This document shows, piece after piece, positions 1 through 4,209 of a DNA stretch of 5,760 nucleotides. How positions within the stretch are numbered: the stretch's first letter is position 1; every line of letters starts with the position of its first letter. Position numbers and translations under genes: made by a program. The stretch covers positions 1 to 5,760 of the forward strand of contig QNCB01000097.1 in NCBI GenBank assembly GCA_003644335.1, in the 5' to 3' direction. The notes under the pieces are model-generated. The model was given only the letters and a program-made list of their open reading frames with translations. It was not told the DNA's origin and did no database searches. The stretch comes from Planctomycetota bacterium (GTDB taxonomy: Bacteria > Planctomycetota > Phycisphaerae > SM23-33).

Positions 1-455
1 AGGCTGCGAAAATGCTCGCTGCGATGCGGAAACAATACGCTGTTCGCTGGGCGGACAAGACCAAGCCTTATGACGGCATCTGCGAGATGCTCACCGCGCT
101 GGTGGAAAATGGGCTGAAGATAACCGTGCTGTCGAACAAGCCGGACGACTTTACGAAGCTGTGCGTCGAGCGGTTTTTGGGCGACTACGATTTCGATATT
201 ATCCAGGGCGTCGCCGAGGACTGCCCCGCCAAGCCAGACCCGAGAGGTGCGAAAAACATCAGCCAAAAACTGGGCCTGGCTGTCGAGAATATTTTGTATC
301 TCGGCGACACGAACACGGACATGCTCACCGCCAAGGCAGCAGGCATGCACGCTGTGGGCGTAACCTGGGGGTTCCGCTCGGCGGAGGAACTAAAGGCAAA
401 CGGCGCGAGAACACTAATCGACCACCCCCTGGAACTGCTGGAGCTTATAAGGTAG
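1..455 (+). CDS. gph: HAD-family phosphatase, phosphoglycolate phosphatase-like (5' truncated)
   Basis: This is the C-terminal part of a HAD-superfamily hydrolase, closest in pattern to phosphoglycolate phosphatase, which removes phosphate from 2-phosphoglycolate in the cytoplasm. The reading frame is open to the left edge (codons begin at base 3) and ends at TAG 453-455, so the ATG at 12 is probably internal. Three HAD motifs are visible, numbering from that ATG: motif II VLSNKP (Ser 41), motif III lysine in CPAKPDP (Lys 74), and motif IV GDTNTDM (Asp 99 and Asp 103, Mg2+ binding). They are followed by the typical AAGM..VGVTWGFRSAEEL stretch. The motif I nucleophile (DxDGT) should lie upstream of the window. 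The protein ends at the usual ELLELI tail, so the 3' end is intact. Family membership is firm. The exact substrate is not, because related enzymes (pyrophosphatase PpaX, other sugar phosphatases) share these motifs. Confidence 0.88.
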   Translation, partial: AAKMLAAMRKQYAVRWADKTKPYDGICEMLTALVENGLKITVLSNKPDDFTKLCVERFLGDYDFDIIQGVAEDCPAKPDPRGAKNISQKLGLAVENILYLGDTNTDMLTAKAAGMHAVGVTWGFRSAEELKANGARTLIDHPLELLELIR

Positions 456-524
456 GAGTCAGGGTCCGGGCCGGTGCCGTGGTGGCCTATTTCCCTACTT
501 GCCTATTTCGGTTATGATTACGCT

Positions 525-1175
525 GTGAAGACTTTTGCGATAATGTTGAAGCTACGCGGCGAGGTTTCCGTCGTGGTTGGCTCGGGGAAGGTTGCTCTGC
601 GAAGGGCCCGTGCGCTTAGCCGGGCTGGCTGTGCGGTGCGACTAATAACCGGGCCTGCGCCAAACCAGACGGCCCTGGGCGAGTTGCCCGCGGGTGTCGA
701 AGTTCTCGTCGAAAGTTATAAGCCACGCCAACTGCAGGGCGCCAAACTGGTCTTCGCCTGTACGGACGACCGCGACGTTAACGCCCGTATATCAGCTGAC
801 GCCCGCTCTGCGGGGGTGTTGGTGAATGTGGCAGACCAGCCTGGTGATTGCGACTTTTTCATGCCAGCTACCATCTGCCACGGCGACGTCGTCGTAGCTA
901 TCGGCACGGGCGGTCAGGCTCCCGCCCTGTCCGCTGCTATCAAGCAACAACTCCAGACCGGCGACGCCCTGCCGGAACAGCTAGGCCAATTCGCCGACTT
1001 GCTAGGCGAGATTCGCCAGCAACTCCGCAGCCGGGCTGATCTGCCAGCCGAGGCGCGGTCGCGTATTTTGAAAAGCCTAGCCCGTCGCGATGTGTTGGAC
1101 GAGTTTATCGCTACCGGGCCAGGGGCTGTAGCCGAACAGCTACGAAAATTGCGCCCGCCCTCGGAGGGCGAGTGA
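525..1175 (+). CDS. Precorrin-2 dehydrogenase / sirohydrochlorin ferrochelatase-like (SirC/Met8/CysG N-domain family)
   Basis: This protein (216 aa from GTG 525) resembles the enzymes that oxidise precorrin-2 to sirohydrochlorin with NAD+ and, in bifunctional members, insert iron to give siroheme. An N-terminal Rossmann fold shows V-VGSGKVALRRA (about residues 18-28) and CTDDRDVN (79-86). The NVADQPGDCDFFMPA motif (101-115) contains Asp 104, matching the catalytic Asp of the NVxD motif in CysG. AIGTGGQAPAL (125-135) and a helical C-terminal domain follow. There is no uroporphyrinogen methyltransferase domain, so it is the stand-alone form. The start is uncertain. GTG 525 gives the family-like N-terminus VKTFAIMLKLRGE; GTG 474 has a CAGGG 9 bases upstream but adds a non-conserved 17 residues; ATG 543 is also possible. 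The gene overlaps hemA at its 3' end, which points to shared tetrapyrrole biosynthesis. Whether it also chelates iron cannot be read from sequence alone. Confidence 0.9.
   Translation: MKTFAIMLKLRGEVSVVVGSGKVALRRARALSRAGCAVRLITGPAPNQTALGELPAGVEVLVESYKPRQLQGAKLVFACTDDRDVNARISADARSAGVLVNVADQPGDCDFFMPATICHGDVVVAIGTGGQAPALSAAIKQQLQTGDALPEQLGQFADLLGEIRQQLRSRADLPAEARSRILKSLARRDVLDEFIATGPGAVAEQLRKLRPPSEGE
1163..1168 (+). promoter_or_regulatory. Ribosome binding site of hemA, deciding its start
   Basis: GGAGGG lies 6 bases before ATG 1175 and only 3 bases before the overlapping GTG 1172. The spacing favours ATG 1175, whose A is the last base of the upstream gene's TGA stop. This also restores the conserved HemA start M-R-I-L-C-M-G-I-S-H-K-T. 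Confidence 0.7.
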
Positions 1176-2449
1176 TGCGGATTCTCTGCATGGGCATTAG
1201 CCATAAGACCGCGCCGGTCGCGATGCGCGAGCTGTTAGCCTTCGACCGGGCCGGGCTGGACAAAGCTCTCAGCCTGCTCCACCAACGTTGGCCCGAGGCC
1301 GAATTCCTGCTGCTGTCCACCTGCAACCGCACCGAGCTGTACGCCGCCAGGCCATTGCACAGCCATCCACGCGAAGAGGAACTTCTGGGGTGGCTTGCGG
1401 ATTTCCACGCCCAGGGCATCAGCCAATTTCGCCGGGCGGTGTATCACCACACCGACGCCGAAGCAGCCAGCCAGCTGTTTCGCGTCGCAGCTGGGCTGGA
1501 CAGCATGGTACTCGGCGAGGCCCAAATAGTTCAGCAGATAAAGTTGGCCCTGGCCTCCGCCCAGCAAGCCTGCGCGTCGGGCCAGGCCATTCGGTCGCTG
1601 GTCTCCGCCGCCCTGCACACCGCCAAGCATGTCCGCAGCGAAACGGGCATCGGCAGTGGTAAGGTGTCGATAGCCTCGGCGGCGATAAAGTTTATCGAGC
1701 AGCAGCTAGGCTCGCTGGCTGGGCGCTGCGTGCTGAGCGTCGGAGCTGGGAAAATGAACGAGCTGATGCTTCGGCAGATAAGTACGCTCAAGCCCGCCCG
1801 GGTGCTGTTGGCCAATCGCTCCCCCGCCCGGGCCGAGCAGTTGGCAGAGGGGGCCAGCCGCCAGGCCGTGGCCTTGGAAGAACTGGGCCAACACCTCAGC
1901 CAGGCTGACGTGGTGGTAACCTCGACCGGCTCGCCCGAGCCTATAATCTCGGCGGAAATGCTCCGCCAAGCCCTGGCCAGCCGAGCCGACAGGCCCATGC
2001 TGCTGATAGACCTGGCCGTGCCTCGCGACATCGCCCCAGCTGCCGCCGACCTGCCAAATGTTACGCTCTGCGATATCGACGCACTCCAGGACATCGTCGA
2101 TCGCACCGTTCAGAACAGGGCTGGACATGTCGCCCAGGCCCAGCAAATCGTAGCGGAGCATGTAGCTGAGTTCGTCGACGGGCTAAACTCCCGCCAGGTC
2201 GCCCCGACTATCGAAGCCCTTTATCGTCGGGTCGAAACTATCATCGCCGAGGAACTCACCGAGGCTGGGAACAAACTTTCCACTCACGCCGACGCAGAGG
2301 AAGACCTTCAAATCGTCCAGCGGTCGCTCCGCCGAGCGATGCGAAAGCTCTGCCATCGGGCTGCGGAAAACCTCCGCCAAGAAGCAGCCACAGGCCCCGG
2401 CGGAGTCCATGCCGAGATCGTCCGCAAACTCTTCGAGCTGGACGAATGA
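1175..2449 (+). CDS. hemA: Glutamyl-tRNA reductase (HemA)
   Basis: HemA reduces glutamyl-tRNA(Glu) to glutamate-1-semialdehyde with NADPH, the first committed step of C5 tetrapyrrole synthesis in the cytoplasm. The 424-residue product has the normal length and full set of motifs: GISHKTAPVAMRE (7-19), LSTCNRTELY (47-56) with catalytic Cys 50 at the same position as in E. coli, VAAGLDSMVLGEAQIVQQIK (104-123), and HVRSETGIGSGKVSIASAA (152-170). The NADPH domain follows with SVGAGKMNEL (188-197), LANRSPARAEQLAE and VTSTGSPEPII. DLAVPRDI comes next, then the long helical dimerisation domain ending near residue 424. The start overlaps the SirC-like stop by one base (TGATG), so the two are probably translationally coupled and share an mRNA. 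Nothing in the protein is broken or unusual. Downstream bases show no strong hairpin plus T-run terminator. Confidence 0.97.
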   Translation: MRILCMGISHKTAPVAMRELLAFDRAGLDKALSLLHQRWPEAEFLLLSTCNRTELYAARPLHSHPREEELLGWLADFHAQGISQFRRAVYHHTDAEAASQLFRVAAGLDSMVLGEAQIVQQIKLALASAQQACASGQAIRSLVSAALHTAKHVRSETGIGSGKVSIASAAIKFIEQQLGSLAGRCVLSVGAGKMNELMLRQISTLKPARVLLANRSPARAEQLAEGASRQAVALEELGQHLSQADVVVTSTGSPEPIISAEMLRQALASRADRPMLLIDLAVPRDIAPAAADLPNVTLCDIDALQDIVDRTVQNRAGHVAQAQQIVAEHVAEFVDGLNSRQVAPTIEALYRRVETIIAEELTEAGNKLSTHADAEEDLQIVQRSLRRAMRKLCHRAAENLRQEAATGPGGVHAEIVRKLFELDE

Positions 2450-2527
2450 AGAGAAAGAAAAAATTTACCGCAAAAGAACACGAAGAACGCAAAGAGAAAA
2501 AAGTAAGTAGAAAAGAAAAAGAAAAAA

Positions 2528-2546
2528 CATGGGCAAGATGCCCATG
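2528..2546. repeat. Hairpin 1, perfect 7-bp inverted repeat
   Basis: CATGGGC (2528-2534) and GCCCATG (2540-2546) are exact reverse complements around a 5-base loop AAGAT. It is the first of four consecutive small hairpins. The 'GGGCA-GAT-GCCC' type resembles dispersed elements known to me from planctomycete spacers; that resemblance is from memory. Confidence 0.7.
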
Positions 2547-2551
2547 CGACA

Positions 2552-2570
2552 CATGGACGGGACGTCCATG
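2552..2570. repeat. Hairpin 2, perfect 8-bp inverted repeat
   Basis: CATGGACG (2552-2559) and CGTCCATG (2563-2570) pair perfectly around a 3-base loop GGA. It sits 5 bases after hairpin 1 and shares the same outer CATGG/CCATG ends, so the two look like related modules. Confidence 0.7.
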
Positions 2571-2586
2571 CTACGAAAAAGAATGG

Positions 2587-2606
2587 ATTCCCGCTTTCGC
2601 GGGAAT
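2587..2606. repeat. Hairpin 3, REP-like ATTCCCGC...GCGGGAAT element
   Basis: ATTCCCGC (2587-2594) and GCGGGAAT (2599-2606) form a perfect 8-bp stem around loop TTTC. Its context (GGATTCCCGCTTTCGCGGGA then ATGAC) matches a dispersed palindromic element found in spacers of many bacteria, often mistranslated as 'PAFAGMT' or 'SFPRKRES'. No T-run follows on the + strand, so it is not a canonical terminator. Confidence 0.8.
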
Positions 2607-2623
2607 GACACGGGGGCGGTGTC
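2607..2623. repeat. Hairpin 4, short 5-bp inverted repeat with G-rich loop
   Basis: GACAC (2607-2611) and GTGTC (2619-2623) pair around loop GGGGGCG, starting directly after hairpin 3. The stem is short and could be chance, but its exact abutment to hairpin 3 suggests it may be part of the same element. Confidence 0.45.
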
Positions 2624-2627
2624 CGAG

Positions 2628-2669
2628 ATAAACCCGAAACCCGCAATCTGAAATCCGAAATCCGCAATC
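2628..2669. repeat. 7-bp tandem repeat, consensus YGMAATC
   Basis: Four adjacent 7-mers are clear: CGCAATC (2642-2648), TGAAATC (2649-2655), CGAAATC (2656-2662) and CGCAATC (2663-2669). Two diverged units precede them, ATAAACC (2628-2634) and CGAAACC (2635-2641). The same unit recurs in the spacer at 4065-4110. Confidence 0.75.
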
Positions 2670-2689
2670 GCCCCCTGGCGATAATATGT

Positions 2690-2717
2690 TTGCGTATCGC
2701 TCCTCAAGCAATACAAT
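2690..2717 (+). promoter_or_regulatory. Candidate sigma-70-type promoter for the adaptor-DUF3467 pair
   Basis: TTGCGT (2690-2695) and TACAAT (2712-2717) are separated by 16 bases. The -10 box matches 5 of 6 consensus bases and the -35 box matches TTG only. Transcription would begin near 2724. This leaves about 45 bases of leader before ATG 2769 and only a few before ATG 2730, which argues for the later start. It is a pattern match only. Confidence 0.4.
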
Positions 2718-2768
2718 GTTCGTTCACGTATGGAGCGTGTACGTAAGGGTAACCAGAACGGTGTCGCG

Positions 2769-3674
2769 ATGCGTAGCAGAATTTGGTGGACAATTTGTTT
2801 GGTTGGCCTGGCGTGGCCTGGCGTGGGCTTGGCGGGCGACTGCGTCGTCGAAGCGATAACCAGGCCCAGCAAAGACGTCGTCATAACTTTCGTCAGGCCC
2901 GGGCAAATAGCGAAGATGCCCGTCAAGATAGGCCAACGGGTCAAGGTCGGAGAAGTGCTGGCTGAGCTGGAAGACTCCGCTGAGCGAATTCAACTTGCCC
3001 AGCTCAAAGCCAAAGCTGACGATGTAACGCTTATCCGCGCCCGCCAGGCTAGTCTCGACCAGGCCCAGGTCGAGCTGAAGATGACGCGAGACGCCTTCAA
3101 GACCGGAGCTGCGACGGAACTGGAAGTTCGACGGGCCGAGCTGCAGGTTACCATGGCCCGGGCCGAACTGGACCTGGCGAAGTTTCAACGCAAGGTTACC
3201 CAGCTACAACATAAAGAAGCCCAGGCCCAACTGGCCCGGATGAAACTTATCAGCCCGACCGACGGCGTGGTCGAAGTGATAATGATAGACGCCGGCGAAT
3301 CGGTCGACGCGCAAAACAAGGGCGTCATGCGGCTGGTGAATATCGACCCGCTGTGGGTGGATGTCCCCGTGCCGCTCGTCCAGGCTCGGAAACTCTGGCT
3401 TGGCGAGTTGGCGGTGGTGGATTTTGGCTTTGGTCAAAAGGAAACAAGAGAAGGCCAGGTCGTGCACATCGCATCGGTGGCAGACCCCGCCAGCGAGACG
3501 CTGTGGGTTCGCATCGAGGTAGCCAATCCATCAGGCCGACCCTCGGGCGAGTCAGTACGAGTGCGGTTCAGAGAGAAAACTATCAGCCAGGCTAAGGCTA
3601 TTGAAAAGAACAAGAAACCAAAGCCTGACAAAACCACAAGGCCCCCGACGACGGGTGCCAAGGAGAAAAAGTAA
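2769..3674 (+). CDS. Secreted periplasmic adaptor (membrane-fusion protein, HlyD/RND family)
   Basis: The 301-residue product resembles periplasmic adaptor subunits that link an inner-membrane pump to an outer-membrane channel. From ATG 2769 it has a signal peptide (MRSRIWW, a hydrophobic core, cleavage probably after VGLA near residue 22) and no other membrane segment. Lipoyl half-motif VRPGQIAKMPVKIGQRVKVGEVLAELED lies at 42-69. An alpha-helical hairpin rich in Ala, Gln and Leu (about 70-157) has its turn near FKTGAATELE. The second lipoyl half, LISPTDGVVEVIMIDAGESV, is at 159-178. A beta-barrel follows with LWVDVPV and HIASVADPASETLWVRIEVANPSG. The last 25 residues are Lys/Pro-rich and probably disordered. 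ATG 2730 is an alternative start that would lengthen the n-region of the signal. The next gene overlaps its stop by one base. Its cargo and pump cannot be told from here. Family call is strong. Confidence 0.88.
   Translation: MRSRIWWTICLVGLAWPGVGLAGDCVVEAITRPSKDVVITFVRPGQIAKMPVKIGQRVKVGEVLAELEDSAERIQLAQLKAKADDVTLIRARQASLDQAQVELKMTRDAFKTGAATELEVRRAELQVTMARAELDLAKFQRKVTQLQHKEAQAQLARMKLISPTDGVVEVIMIDAGESVDAQNKGVMRLVNIDPLWVDVPVPLVQARKLWLGELAVVDFGFGQKETREGQVVHIASVADPASETLWVRIEVANPSGRPSGESVRVRFREKTISQAKAIEKNKKPKPDKTTRPPTTGAKEKK
3660..3665 (+). promoter_or_regulatory. Ribosome binding site of the DUF3467 gene, inside the adaptor gene
   Basis: AAGGAG lies 8 bases before ATG 3674 and is formed by the last lysine and glutamate codons of the adaptor. 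Together with the TAATG stop-start overlap, it indicates that the two genes are made from one mRNA in a coupled manner. Confidence 0.75.
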
Positions 3675-4042
3675 TGGCAGAAAAGAAAAAAGCAGACGCA
3701 GCGACGAACCCCGAAGACCAGGCCCGCGAACAAACAGGCCAACAACAGGTTCGTCTGCGAATGGACGACCGGAACATGACGACATCATACGCCAATGCCT
3801 TCCGCACCAATGGCACAGCTGAGGAAGTTATGCTGGACTTCGGCGTAAATATGGTAAACCCAGCCGCCCAGGCCCAAGGCCAGGAAACACCGGAAATCGT
3901 CTTCCAAATCGACAAGCGGGTTATCATGAACTACTACTCTGCCAAACGCCTGGCTATAACCCTAAGCCAACTCATCCGCCGACACGAAGACCAATTCGGC
4001 GAGCTGGAAATGGACATGAGCAAAAGGCAAACCGCAAAGTAA
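3674..4042 (+). CDS. DUF3467 family protein
   Basis: This small protein (122 aa) of unknown function matches my memory of the DUF3467 pattern. A charged, Gln-rich N-terminus (MAEKKKADAATNPEDQARE, about 1-28) precedes a core running from MTTSYANAFRTNGTAEEVMLDFGVN (about 35-59) to FQIDKRVIMNYYSAKRLAITLSQLIRRHEDQFGELE (about 77-114). The core pattern is 'YAN', then 'ExxLDFG', then an aromatic/basic segment leading to a helix ending in 'FGE'. No signal peptide or membrane segment is visible, so it should be cytosolic. Its stop-start overlap with a secreted adaptor and a perfect Shine-Dalgarno imply roughly matched synthesis and a role tied to that adaptor or its pump. I do not know a biochemical activity for the family and none should be assumed. 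The product looks complete. Confidence 0.8.
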   Translation: MAEKKKADAATNPEDQAREQTGQQQVRLRMDDRNMTTSYANAFRTNGTAEEVMLDFGVNMVNPAAQAQGQETPEIVFQIDKRVIMNYYSAKRLAITLSQLIRRHEDQFGELEMDMSKRQTAK

Positions 4043-4059
4043 AAGCAAATATCAACAGC

Positions 4060-4177
4060 AAATTCGAAATCCTAATATCGAAACAAATACGAAATCCGAA
4101 ATATGAAACGACACTACACGTCGGACGATAGGCTGTTTTTGTTTTGAACATTCGATATTGTTTAGGATTTTGAATTT
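4060..4177. repeat. Large imperfect inverted repeat (arms 4060-4082 and 4151-4177)
   Basis: The reverse complement of the 23-base left arm aligns to the right arm at 22 of 23 positions, with one 4-base insertion (GTTT, 4160-4163) in the right arm. The single mismatch could form a G-U pair in RNA. A 68-base loop region separates the arms. It lies directly upstream of the GAF-HlyD gene and could fold in the transcript. Confidence 0.7.
4065..4110. repeat. 7-bp units, consensus CGAAATC
   Basis: Units read CGAAATC (4065-4071), CTAATAT (4072-4078), CGAAACA (4079-4085), then after AATA, CGAAATC (4090-4096), CGAAATA (4097-4103) and TGAAACG (4104-4110). The phase is held except for the 4-base interruption. 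They belong to the same family as the array at 2628-2669. Confidence 0.65.
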
Positions 4178-4188
4178 CGATATTGTTT
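4151..4188. repeat. 13-bp direct repeat TTCGATATTGTTT, two copies
   Basis: TTCGATATTGTTT occurs exactly at 4151-4163 and 4176-4188, 25 bases apart start to start. It is the reverse-strand form of the CGAAACA/ATATCGAA units on the left side. The second copy ends 22 bases before the GTG start of the next gene. Confidence 0.7.
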
Positions 4189-4195
4189 TAATTTC

Positions 4196-4200
4196 AGAGG
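4196..4200 (+). promoter_or_regulatory. Probable ribosome binding site for the GAF-HlyD gene
   Basis: AGAGG stands 9 bases before GTG 4210. It is a partial match to AGGAGG. The frame is closed upstream by TAA 4189-4191, so the only other early start is TTG 4201, which the site overlaps too closely. This favours GTG 4210. Confidence 0.5.
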
Positions 4201-4209
4201 TTGGTATCC

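Larger units (their letters stand above)
2450..2689. other. Gene-free spacer: A-rich stretch, hairpin cluster and 7-bp tandem repeats
   Basis: The roughly 320 bases between hemA and the next gene hold no credible coding region. They begin with a purine- and A-rich stretch (about 2450-2527) resembling the 'ACCGCAAAAG..CACGAAGAACGCAAAGAG' type of dispersed intergenic sequence. Four small hairpins, a 7-bp tandem repeat and then a promoter-like sequence follow. The composition differs sharply from the GC-rich genes on both sides. A 61-codon open frame at 2446-2631 crosses several of these repeats and is treated as chance. Confidence 0.75.
4043..4209. other. AT-rich spacer with 7-bp units and a large inverted repeat
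   Basis: This 167-base spacer separates the DUF3467 gene from the GAF-HlyD gene. It is AT-rich, carries 7-bp units related to those at 2628-2669, and has two far-apart arms that are near-perfect reverse complements. A T-rich tract (GGCTGTTTTTGTTTTG, 4131-4146) lies in the middle without a strong GC hairpin in front of it, so termination there is unproven. No open frame of interest is visible. The downstream gene's ribosome site lies at its end. Confidence 0.7.

Noticed and set aside
490..518. TTTCCC...TATGAT promoter-like pair before the SirC-like gene
   Set aside because: The -10 box is good but the -35 is poor, and the implied transcript would start at or after the GTG 525 codon. Possible only if leaderless.
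1531..2106. 191-codon minus-strand open frame inside hemA
   Set aside because: It is antisense to a complete, motif-perfect hemA. Low-complexity Ser/Ala/Arg composition is typical of the shadow of a GC-rich gene.
2446..2631. 61-codon open frame overlapping the hemA stop
   Set aside because: Its product is a Lys/Glu run from the A-rich stretch followed by translated hairpins (the 'PAFAGMT' signature of a dispersed palindrome). It has no domain and is best explained as a repeat read by chance.
2256..2944. Several overlapping minus-strand open frames across the hemA end and spacer
   Set aside because: They read through hairpins and A-rich sequence (giving Phe-rich and 'SFPRKRES' peptides) and overlap real genes on the other strand.
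4065..4110. CRISPR-like array
   Set aside because: Units are 7 bp and contiguous with no unique spacers, so this is a simple tandem repeat.
4109..4146. Possible intrinsic terminator with T-rich tract after the DUF3467 gene
   Set aside because: Only a 4-bp CGAC/GTCG stem is available and it does not abut the T-run, so I cannot call a terminator.
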